From assembly GCA_002339085.1 (NCBI GenBank), contig DDDX01000098.1:1-23621 (forward strand): a stretch of 23,621 nt of DNA, in the 5' to 3' direction. The translations under genes were made by a program, and so were the position numbers. Under the pieces are notes generated by a model that was not told the DNA's origin, did not search any database, and saw nothing but the letters and a program-made list of their open reading frames with translations. Within the stretch, counting starts at the first letter, position 1; each line of letters starts with the position of its first letter. Shown one piece after another: positions 6,924-14,406 of this stretch. Origin of the DNA: Cellvibrionales bacterium UBA1969. Its GTDB lineage: Bacteria > Pseudomonadota > Gammaproteobacteria > Pseudomonadales > UBA7434.

Positions 6924-7973
6924 ATGACTCAAATTCATATTTTAGCAGACGAGAATATTCCAGGCTTGGAAGCGCTTTGCGGCGATTGGGCTAGTATTTC
7001 AACTCGGCCTGGTCGAGCTATATGCGCTGCAGATCTCAAGAATGTTGATATTCTATTTATTCGTTCAGTCACTAGTGTTGATTCAGCTTTGTTGGATGGC
7101 TCAAATGTAAAGTTTGTTGGTAGCGCAACCATCGGAATCGATCACTTAGATATCGATTATTTAGTGGCGGCCGGTATTCAATATGCCCATGCCCCTGGCT
7201 CAAATGCTAACTCGGTTGTTGATTTCGTAATGTCATGCATTCTCAGTAGCTTCGACTTGCAGGATATACCTAAACAGACAGTAGGTATCATCGGTGCTGG
7301 TAATGTGGGTGGTCGATTAGCAAATTGCCTTAATCATTTTGGACTTGATTTTTTAATTTATGACCCCTTCGTGGCACTTAATATTCCCCAGCAAGTTTCC
7401 CATCTTGACGAACTATTAGTCGCTAACGTTGTTTCCTTGCATGTGCCACTAAGCCATTCTGGGGATCATCCTACATGGCATATGTTTGATAAGCGTTTGC
7501 TTAGCCGCTTATCTAATCACTGTTTATTGATAAACACCAGTAGAGGTTCGGTAATCGACAATCAGGCGCTGTTTACATGTCTCGATAACGGTCAATCGCT
7601 AAGGCTAGCCATCGATGTCTGGGAGAATGAGCCTAATATTTTATGGCCCCTATGTCAGTTGGCTTATATTTCCACCCCTCACATTGCCGGTTATTCTTAC
7701 CCAGGTAAACTAAGAGGTTCTGAGCAGATTGTTATGGCAGCGCAACGCTTTTATGGACTTGATTCATTACATTCTACTGCAAAGAGTATATTTTCACTTA
7801 GTAATTTTGACTCGATACAAGATTACCATTTTGCGCTGCAAAAAATATACGATGTTGGCGCTGATCATTCATCATTTCATGCTCAACTTGAGTTGGCGGA
7901 TAATTCCTCAGATTGCTTTGATCATTTCAGGAAAAACTATCCTCAAAGAGACGAGATTAGTTATGAAAGGTAG
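6924..7973 (+). CDS. pdxB: Erythronate-4-phosphate dehydrogenase PdxB
   Basis: PdxB oxidises 4-phosphoerythronate to 2-oxo-3-hydroxy-4-phosphobutanoate in the DXP-dependent pyridoxal 5'-phosphate pathway. It belongs to the D-2-hydroxyacid dehydrogenase family. The NAD-binding GIIGAGNVGGRL is at residues 121-132. The catalytic triad is Arg207 (INTSRGS), Glu236 (DVWENEP) and His253 (TPHIAGYS). N-terminal ADENIPG and SATIGIDHLD are PdxB signatures. From ATG 6924 the protein has 349 residues, against ~375-380 in many orthologs; the loss is in the C-terminal dimerisation region. The frame extends to 6861, but that would overlap epmC and adds no conserved residues. The ribosome site is weak. Confidence 0.95.
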   Translation: MTQIHILADENIPGLEALCGDWASISTRPGRAICAADLKNVDILFIRSVTSVDSALLDGSNVKFVGSATIGIDHLDIDYLVAAGIQYAHAPGSNANSVVDFVMSCILSSFDLQDIPKQTVGIIGAGNVGGRLANCLNHFGLDFLIYDPFVALNIPQQVSHLDELLVANVVSLHVPLSHSGDHPTWHMFDKRLLSRLSNHCLLINTSRGSVIDNQALFTCLDNGQSLRLAIDVWENEPNILWPLCQLAYISTPHIAGYSYPGKLRGSEQIVMAAQRFYGLDSLHSTAKSIFSLSNFDSIQDYHFALQKIYDVGADHSSFHAQLELADNSSDCFDHFRKNYPQRDEISYER

Positions 7974-8430
7974 TGCTTATTCAGCCGCTGACACACTTTT
8001 TATGTCGCAGGCTATATCCCTAGCGAATCAGGCAGCGCTTGCTGGTGAGGTGCCAGTTGGTGCTGTTATCGTTAAAAAGGGTGTTGTTGTTGGCAGCGGT
8101 TTTAATCAACCCATAACAACCAAAGACAGCTCAGCGCATGCTGAAATTGTTGCTATCCGTCAGGCTTGCCAGACTTTGGGCAATTATAGGCTGCCAGGTT
8201 GTGATATGTACGTCAGCTTAGAGCCCTGCATTATGTGTGTCGGGGCGCTGATACATGCAAGAATTAATAGGCTTATTTATGCCGCTTCAGAGCCGCGGGC
8301 AGGGGCTATTCACTCTCGGATGCGATTGCCAGAAAGTGATTTCATTAATCATAAAATATCTTGCCATGGAGGCCTACTGAAAGAGCAAAGCGCTCAATTA
8401 CTAAAAGATTTCTTTAGTTCAAGGCGTTAG
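7963..8430 (+). CDS. tadA: tRNA adenosine(34) deaminase TadA
   Basis: TadA converts adenosine-34 of tRNA-Arg(ACG) to inosine, needed to read CGC and CGA codons; it is usually essential. The zinc/catalytic motifs are HAE (residues 59-61, Glu61 as proton shuttle) and PCIMC (88-92). EVPVGAV (29-35), NYRLPG and AGAIHSRM also fit TadA. It has 155 residues from ATG 7963. The start lies inside the last codons of pdxB (11-bp overlap), implying coupling. The frame is open far upstream through pdxB, but no domain supports that. In E. coli tadA likewise sits beside mltF and purL. Confidence 0.95.
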   Translation: MKGSAYSAADTLFMSQAISLANQAALAGEVPVGAVIVKKGVVVGSGFNQPITTKDSSAHAEIVAIRQACQTLGNYRLPGCDMYVSLEPCIMCVGALIHARINRLIYAASEPRAGAIHSRMRLPESDFINHKISCHGGLLKEQSAQLLKDFFSSRR

Positions 8431-8490
8431 CGCAGTAAAGTTTATGTTAAGCCCTGCGGATTGATTCTATATCCGTCTTAATTTTATTGG

Positions 8491-9936
8491 CTATTTTTGT
8501 GCGGGGCGTTGTTTTACGACGGCATCCCAGGATAATATATTTTGATAATGCCTGATATTTTGTACAAAATGAACGGGTTCGTAGCCCCGAGCATAACCGT
8601 AGCGAGTCTTTGAATACCACTTGCGTTGAGTCAGTAATGGTAAGCTCTGCTTAACATCATACCAGCTATTTGGATCGCCGCCTTTGCCTTCAGTAATAAC
8701 TCTTGCATCTTCTAGATGCCCCATGCCAACATTGTAAGCAGCTAGTGCTAGCCAGGTTCTATCGGGTTCATTCACGCTAGATGGCAATCTATTTTTTAGT
8801 TTATTAAAGTACACGGCGCCACCATTCAGGCTTTGCTCAGGATCAAGCCGATTCGTCACATTCACTTCTTTGGCGGTGGGCAGTGTTAGCATCATCATTC
8901 CGCGCACACCAGTTCTCGATTTTGCTAACGGGTTCCAACCAGATTCTTGGTAGCTTATAGCTGCTAATAACTCCCAATCTAAGTTATGTTGCTCAGCTAT
9001 GTTTTTAATTGTATTTATGTACTTGGGCAGTTTGTGAGTAATATTTTTGGCGAATTCATAGGCGTCAACTTGGTTTATATGAACAGCTTGGCCATAATAT
9101 TGTTCTTCTAATTTCGCTAATGTTCCATCCTGTCTAATTTTTGATATAAATTGATTGGCTGCTAAGAGTAATTCTGGATTAGTTGAATTATTTGAAAACG
9201 CCCACGCAAATGATACCTTCTCGCCAAGCGGAAAGGCCTTTTTTACTCGAGGGAAGAAGCCTTGATGAAGTAAAAAATCGGTACTGTCTAGCAGGGTATA
9301 TTCAATTTCATTATTTTGTATCCGAGCTAAAATATCCATGTAGTCAACGTTATTTATTTCTCGCCATTGTAATTCAGGGTGTTTCGATCGAAATTTTTCT
9401 AAGCTAGCCGAGTGATTAGTATCCGCAGCTACGACAACTTCATGGCCAATAAGATCATTAGCCTTTCTTGGTTTTTGGTTACCTACTCGATAGACAACTA
9501 AGGGCTGACTTTCCATGTAGGGCTCGCTGTATAAGATTTGACCGCTCAGGGTTTGATTGGTGCTTAGACCGGCTGATGCTAGGTCTACCTCTTGATTGTT
9601 AAGCTGGGCGAATAGTTCGGCATTAGAGTCGGTTGTGGTAATGATCAGTTTTTTATGAATGCTTTCAGCAAATTTTGCCAACAGTGCATATTCAAAACCG
9701 CTGGGACCTTCGTCACTTTCAAAGTAGGTGTTAGGACTTATTCGGGTAATGACTCTGAGTTCATTAGTTAAATCTTTGTTTGGTGTAATGTCAGTTTGCC
9801 AGTTTTTTTTTTTCGATGAATTGGCAAGCAACGTCAGGGCGGTGATCACAAGTATGATTGCAAGACCGAATTGAATCTTTTTAAATTGCTGGTCTGTCCG
9901 GCGGCGAGTTATTTTATCGCCCTTATGATTAAGCAC
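8491..9936 (-). CDS. mltF: Membrane-bound lytic murein transglycosylase F
   Basis: MltF cleaves peptidoglycan glycans to 1,6-anhydromuropeptides. A basic N-terminus and hydrophobic segment (residues ~21-38) form a signal peptide or anchor; no lipobox cysteine is seen. A periplasmic solute-binding-like domain (SBP_bac_3, ~59-282) precedes the SLT catalytic domain (~309-459). The catalytic glutamate is Glu331 in ISYQES, and GVRGMMMLT, ALAAYNVG and TRYGYARGYE are conserved. The frame opens at TTG 9999, but GTG 9936 is preferred: GAGGT lies 8 nt upstream, and the TTG falls in a possible -35 hexamer. The product is then 481 residues, against 518 in E. coli. It converges on tadA with a 60-bp gap. 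Confidence 0.94.
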   Translation of the reverse strand: MLNHKGDKITRRRTDQQFKKIQFGLAIILVITALTLLANSSKKKNWQTDITPNKDLTNELRVITRISPNTYFESDEGPSGFEYALLAKFAESIHKKLIITTTDSNAELFAQLNNQEVDLASAGLSTNQTLSGQILYSEPYMESQPLVVYRVGNQKPRKANDLIGHEVVVAADTNHSASLEKFRSKHPELQWREINNVDYMDILARIQNNEIEYTLLDSTDFLLHQGFFPRVKKAFPLGEKVSFAWAFSNNSTNPELLLAANQFISKIRQDGTLAKLEEQYYGQAVHINQVDAYEFAKNITHKLPKYINTIKNIAEQHNLDWELLAAISYQESGWNPLAKSRTGVRGMMMLTLPTAKEVNVTNRLDPEQSLNGGAVYFNKLKNRLPSSVNEPDRTWLALAAYNVGMGHLEDARVITEGKGGDPNSWYDVKQSLPLLTQRKWYSKTRYGYARGYEPVHFVQNIRHYQNILSWDAVVKQRPAQK

Positions 9937-10293
9937 TATTATATACCTCGGTGTAAATTTGGTCTTGGTAATAGCATGGCTTATAGCCCAAGTAGTCAAG
10001 ACGACTATGGTAGTGAAGAGCGTCTTACAGTACCAGATTGAAGTATCGAAATAGTGTTTTTGACTTGCTAACTGATTTGGTGCATTGATTTTATCTTGCT
10101 GTTTTAAATAGTATTTTTAGATTTCTACGGAAAGCTTAGAAAATGTGATTTTTCACACATCAAAACTACCGTAAATGGTGAGTTTATTAGCCTTATATGT
10201 ATCGCTACCAATCGAATCAGAATAAAATACCTTGAGTTATTTAGTGATATCGATGTGATTCTTTTTATCTGTCTATTTTAGGAGCACTGTTTT
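9937..10293. other. Divergent intergenic region mltF/purL
   Basis: These 357 bp separate divergent mltF and purL and hold no supportable gene. For mltF, a weak sigma-70-like pair reads TTGACT (minus strand, 9994-9999) and TGCTAT (9971-9976), spacer 17, giving a ~28-nt leader to GTG 9936. For purL, TAAAAT at 10223-10228 could be a -10 but lacks a -35. A palindrome at 10144-10157 is listed separately. No PurR-type operator (core CGCAAACGTTTGCG) is seen. Confidence 0.5.
10144..10157. repeat. Palindrome TGTGA-TTTT-TCACA upstream of purL
   Basis: A perfect 5-bp inverted repeat flanks four T residues. The half-sites match those of CRP, but CRP needs a 6-bp spacer and this has 4, so it is not a standard CRP site. 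FNR would need TTGAT/ATCAA. It lies 137 bp before the purL start and 207 bp from the mltF start. It may be an operator for an unidentified regulator or a chance palindrome. Confidence 0.4.
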
Positions 10294-10296
10294 CTG
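10280..10296 (+). promoter_or_regulatory. Ribosome site and CTG initiation codon of purL
   Basis: AGGAG at 10280-10284 is followed after 9 nt by CTG at 10294. An in-frame TAG at 10279-10281 prevents any earlier start, and no ATG or GTG occurs in frame before the conserved N-terminus. The remaining candidates are CTG 10288 (only 3 nt from the ribosome site) and TTG 10312 (no ribosome site, and it removes conserved residues). Confidence 0.6.
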
Positions 10297-13200
10297 TCTA
10301 AATTAGAAATATTGTTAGGCCCTTCGGCTTTATCGGAATTCCGACTGCTTAAATTAAAGGCTAGCATTCAACGTTTGTTGCATAACCACTGGCCAGATGA
10401 AACTATATATGTGATAGGTTTAAAGGCGAATTATTTGCATACTGTTGAACTTAACGGAGAGCTTTCGCCAGAACAGCAATTGGTACTCGCTGAGTTGCTG
10501 CGCTACGGCCCCCAGTCATCAGATATAGCAGTTGATACATCAACGGAATACTTTGAGACCCTCGTTGGGCCGCGGGTCGGGACGATATCGCCTTGGTCAA
10601 GCAAGGCAACCGATATTGCTCACAATACTGGCTTATCTCAGGTAAAGCGACTTGAGCGGGTTACGCAATACACGGCGTCTTTTTCTTCATCCTTGCCCAA
10701 GCTTGATACCTTCTTGAATGACTTACAATCATTATTCTATGATCGAATGGTTGAGTCCATTTTCCCTGATAAGGCATCATTATCAGAACTGTTCGAGCAA
10801 CATGATCCAGCCGGCATGACTTCTGTTGATATTATGACTGAAGGTAAACAAGCGTTGCTCAATGCAAACCATGAGATGGGCTTAGCTTTAGCGGTTGATG
10901 AAATTGACTATTTGGTAGAAAGTTTTATTGAGCTTGATCGCAATCCAAGCGATGTTGAGTTGATGATGTTTGCCCAAGCAAACTCTGAGCATTGTCGCCA
11001 CAAGATTTTTAATGCAAGTTGGACTATCGATGGCGTTAAACAAGATGCCTCACTTTTCTCGATGATTAAAAACACCTATGAAGCAGTCGATGGTGAGGGG
11101 GTTTTAAGTGCTTATTCTGACAATGCTGCTGTGCTTGAAGGCTTCACCGCCAAACGTTTTTTTCCTCAAGGTTCTGGCCTAGATTGTGCGTCAATTTATG
11201 GCTTTATTGAAGAGCCCGTACATTATTTATTGAAAGTCGAGACACATAATCATCCTACTGCCATTGCACCATTTGCTGGCGCAGCTACAGGCTCAGGTGG
11301 CGAAATACGCGATGAAGGTGCAACCGGTTCGGGTGCCAAGCCTAAAGCCGGTTTGACTGGATTTAGTGTTTCCAATCTAAATATTCCTGGCTTTGAACGG
11401 CCTTGGGAACAAGACTATGGCAAACCAGATCGTATTGTCTCGCCGCTCGAGATTATGCTTGAAGGACCAATAGGTGGGGCTGCCTTTAATAATGAATTTG
11501 GTCGACCGAATATTAATGGTTATTTTAGAACCTTTGAACAAGCCGTTGAGTCTTCCTTTGGCGAGTGGGTGAGGGGTTACCATAAACCAATTATGATAGC
11601 CGGTGGTGTGGGTAATATTCGTCAACAACATGTTATTAAGCAAGCGATCCCTGTGGGTGCTGAATTAATTGTGTTAGGCGGCCCTGCCATGCTCATTGGT
11701 CTTGGTGGTGGTGCGGCCTCATCCATGGCATCTGGGCAGAGCAGTGAGAATTTAGACTTTGCATCGGTTCAGCGAGACAACCCAGAAATGGAGCATCGAT
11801 GCCAAGAGGTCATCGATCGTTGCTGGCAGATGGGCGATGATAATCCTATTGCTTTTATTCATGATGTTGGCGCTGGAGGTCTCTCTAATGCACTACCGGA
11901 GTTGGTTAAAGACGGCGGTGTCGGCGGTATTTTCTCGCTACGCGATGTGCCCAGTGATGAGAGCAGCATGGCTCCACATGCAATCTGGTGTAACGAGTCA
12001 CAAGAGCGATACGTTATTGCGGTAAAGTCTGATGATCTATCATTATTTGACACCATGTGTCGTCGTGAGAGAGCACCGTATGCCGTTGTTGGGCAGGCTA
12101 CTGAGCAGCATCATTTGCGTTTAGATGATAGCCACTTCAACAACCAACCTGTTGATCTTCCCATGTCAGTGTTATTTGGTAAGCCGCCAAAAATGCATCG
12201 TGAAGTTGAGAGTGCTAAGTCGTTAGGCGCTGAGTTTTCAGTTGATCAAATAGTTTTTGATCAAGCACTAGAGCGAATCTTGCGGCTTCCATCGGTGGCC
12301 AGTAAAAGCTTTCTCATTACCATTGGTGATCGTAGTGTCGGTGGTATGGTTTATCGGGATCAAATGGTTGGTCCTTGGCAGGTGCCCGTAGCTGATGCGG
12401 CTATTTGTCTTAACAGTTTTGCGGCTTATACAGGCGAAGCATTTGCCATGGGTGAACGAGCGCCGATTGCATTGCTTAATGCCGCCGCTGCGGCAAGAAT
12501 GTCGGTTGCTGAATGCATTACAAATTTAGCCAGCGTGCCGATTGCATCATTAAGCGAGCTGAAATTATCGGCTAACTGGATGGCCGCTGCAGGGTATGAA
12601 GGCGAAGATGCTAAATTATATGAGGCTGTAAAGGCTGTTGGAGAAGAGCTTTGCCCGGCGCTTGGTATTGCTATTCCCGTTGGGAAAGATTCAATGTCTA
12701 TGTCTACACATTGGCAAGAAGCGGGCCAAGATAAGCACGTTATTTCACCGCTATCTTTGATTGTAACTGCTGCAGCTCGTGTAAAAGATGTTCGGGATAG
12801 TGTGACACCGCAATTGCAGGCTTGTGAATCGTCCACCGTTTTACTATTAGTCGATCTCGCTGAAGGTGAGCAACGACTAGGGGGTTCATGTCTTGCTCAG
12901 GTTTATAATGAAGTAGGCATGATTACGCCTGATTTAATATCAGTTGAAGGTATTAAAGGCTTTTTTAAGGCGACCCAGAGCTTATTAAAGGACTCAAAAA
13001 TATTGGCTTATCACGATCGCTCGGATGGTGGTTTAGTAACCTCGGTTCTTGAGATGGCATTCGCTGGTCAGATGGGTGTGAGTTTATCGGTTCCAAGCTC
13101 CGATTTACTAGCATGGTCGTTTAACGAGGAGTTAGGTGCAGTCATTCAGGTCGCCAAGGTTGATATCCCGCAGGTTATCGACATTTATGCCCGTCATGGT

Positions 13201-14244
13201 GTTAGCCATGTTAGCGTTATCGGTGATGTTAATCCCGATAACGATTTTACTCTAAGTAATGATCAAGGCTTAGAGCTTTATCGTGAAAGTATTCATACAT
13301 TACATGCTATTTGGCATGAAACCAGTTTTGCGATTCAGTCGCTCCGTGACAATCCAGCTTGTGCTCAAGCCGAGTATGATGCAATTGCCAATGGCAGTGA
13401 TCCAGGTTTATTTGCAGAGCTTAGTTTTTCGCCTAATGACAATGTGGCTGTGCCATTTATTTCGACCGGCGCTAAGCCCAAGATTGCGATATTAAGAGAA
13501 CAAGGCGTTAATGGCCAATATGAAATGGCTGCAGCTTTTGATCGAGCAGGTTTCGAAGCGCACGATATTCATATGAGTGACATTCTTTCAGGATCAGCCG
13601 ATTTAGCGAGCTATAAAGGTCTCGCTGCTTGTGGCGGTTTTTCCTATGGTGATGTGTTAGGTGCCGGTGAAGGTTGGGCTAAAACGATTCTCTTTAATTC
13701 GCGTGCTAATGATCAATTTGCTAGTTTTTTCCAGCGGCCTGATAGTTTTTCGTTAGGTGTATGTAATGGCTGTCAAATGCTCTCCAACTTGAAATCTATT
13801 ATCCCTGGTGCGGATCATTGGCCTCGGTTTGTCAAGAATGATTCCGAGCAATTTGAAGCGCGCCTAGTCATGGTGACAGTGCCATCTAGCCCATCGCTTT
13901 TTCTGCAAGGTATGGTAGGATCCTCAGTGCCGGTTGTCGTTTCCCATGGCGAAGGTAGGGCAGAATTAAGTGCTGATGCTTTTACCGCTTTGCAAGCCAA
14001 TTCAAAGCTATCGCTGCAATATGTCGATCATCAAGGTCAAGTGACTCAGCGATATCCATTAAATCCAAATGGCTCGCCTCATGGTTTAGCCGGTGTTTGT
14101 TCAGGCGATGGCAGGGTGACGATTATGATGCCTCATCCAGAGCGTGTATTTCGTAAAGCGCAACATTCATGGGCGCCTGAAAGCTGGGATGAGGATTCAC
14201 CTTGGATGCGTTTATTTCAAAATGCGAGGGTACATATTTCTTAG
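10294..14244 (+). CDS. purL: Phosphoribosylformylglycinamidine synthase, large single-chain type
   Basis: PurL converts FGAR, glutamine and ATP to FGAM in purine synthesis. The fused gammaproteobacterial form is complete: a PurS-like N-terminal domain; a linker with ISPWSSKATDIAHN; two tandem synthetase halves with the FAQANSEHCRHKIFNA motif, VETHNHPTA, GATGSGAKPKAG and GKDSMSM; and a C-terminal class I glutaminase. The glutaminase nucleophile is Cys1157 in GVCNGCQM and its His/Glu pair is in PHPERVF. From CTG 10294 the product has 1316 residues (E. coli 1295) and begins SKLEILLGPSALSEFR after the start, aligning with E. coli MMEILRGSPALSAFR. A TTG start at 10312 would cut into this. No frameshift is seen. 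Confidence 0.97.
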   Translation: MSKLEILLGPSALSEFRLLKLKASIQRLLHNHWPDETIYVIGLKANYLHTVELNGELSPEQQLVLAELLRYGPQSSDIAVDTSTEYFETLVGPRVGTISPWSSKATDIAHNTGLSQVKRLERVTQYTASFSSSLPKLDTFLNDLQSLFYDRMVESIFPDKASLSELFEQHDPAGMTSVDIMTEGKQALLNANHEMGLALAVDEIDYLVESFIELDRNPSDVELMMFAQANSEHCRHKIFNASWTIDGVKQDASLFSMIKNTYEAVDGEGVLSAYSDNAAVLEGFTAKRFFPQGSGLDCASIYGFIEEPVHYLLKVETHNHPTAIAPFAGAATGSGGEIRDEGATGSGAKPKAGLTGFSVSNLNIPGFERPWEQDYGKPDRIVSPLEIMLEGPIGGAAFNNEFGRPNINGYFRTFEQAVESSFGEWVRGYHKPIMIAGGVGNIRQQHVIKQAIPVGAELIVLGGPAMLIGLGGGAASSMASGQSSENLDFASVQRDNPEMEHRCQEVIDRCWQMGDDNPIAFIHDVGAGGLSNALPELVKDGGVGGIFSLRDVPSDESSMAPHAIWCNESQERYVIAVKSDDLSLFDTMCRRERAPYAVVGQATEQHHLRLDDSHFNNQPVDLPMSVLFGKPPKMHREVESAKSLGAEFSVDQIVFDQALERILRLPSVASKSFLITIGDRSVGGMVYRDQMVGPWQVPVADAAICLNSFAAYTGEAFAMGERAPIALLNAAAAARMSVAECITNLASVPIASLSELKLSANWMAAAGYEGEDAKLYEAVKAVGEELCPALGIAIPVGKDSMSMSTHWQEAGQDKHVISPLSLIVTAAARVKDVRDSVTPQLQACESSTVLLLVDLAEGEQRLGGSCLAQVYNEVGMITPDLISVEGIKGFFKATQSLLKDSKILAYHDRSDGGLVTSVLEMAFAGQMGVSLSVPSSDLLAWSFNEELGAVIQVAKVDIPQVIDIYARHGVSHVSVIGDVNPDNDFTLSNDQGLELYRESIHTLHAIWHETSFAIQSLRDNPACAQAEYDAIANGSDPGLFAELSFSPNDNVAVPFISTGAKPKIAILREQGVNGQYEMAAAFDRAGFEAHDIHMSDILSGSADLASYKGLAACGGFSYGDVLGAGEGWAKTILFNSRANDQFASFFQRPDSFSLGVCNGCQMLSNLKSIIPGADHWPRFVKNDSEQFEARLVMVTVPSSPSLFLQGMVGSSVPVVVSHGEGRAELSADAFTALQANSKLSLQYVDHQGQVTQRYPLNPNGSPHGLAGVCSGDGRVTIMMPHPERVFRKAQHSWAPESWDEDSPWMRLFQNARVHIS

Positions 14245-14406
14245 AAAGTGCTTGTTACTTAATAGGCAAGTATTACAGTTGTCGTTTTTTTAAAATGATT
14301 TACACTTATCATCAAGGAATAATAACTTTTTGTCGCCATATTCGTTCAACTGATTTGGCCCCTTAATCGCAATATACAACTACTGAAGAGAGTCGACATT
14401 GTCACT

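Noticed and set aside
8431..8490. Bidirectional terminator between tadA and mltF
   Set aside because: CGCAG/CTGCG (8431-8435, 8454-8458) is 5 bp with an 18-nt loop and no adjoining U-tract on either strand.
10144..10157. Standard CRP site
   Set aside because: The spacer is 4 bp, whereas CRP requires 6 bp between TGTGA and TCACA.
10174..10224. Short frame starting ATGGTGAGT between mltF and purL as a leader peptide
   Set aside because: It is about 16 codons, lacks a ribosome site and has no purine-related or attenuator structure.
12426..12836. 136-codon open frame on the minus strand inside purL
   Set aside because: It is wholly antisense to conserved PurL sequence, has no ribosome site and no recognisable domain; it is a by-product of PurL codon use.
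14245..14300. Intrinsic terminator after purL
   Set aside because: GTGCTTG/CAAGTAT forms only a weak stem with two G-U pairs, and the T-run (14285-14291) begins about 13 nt after the stem.
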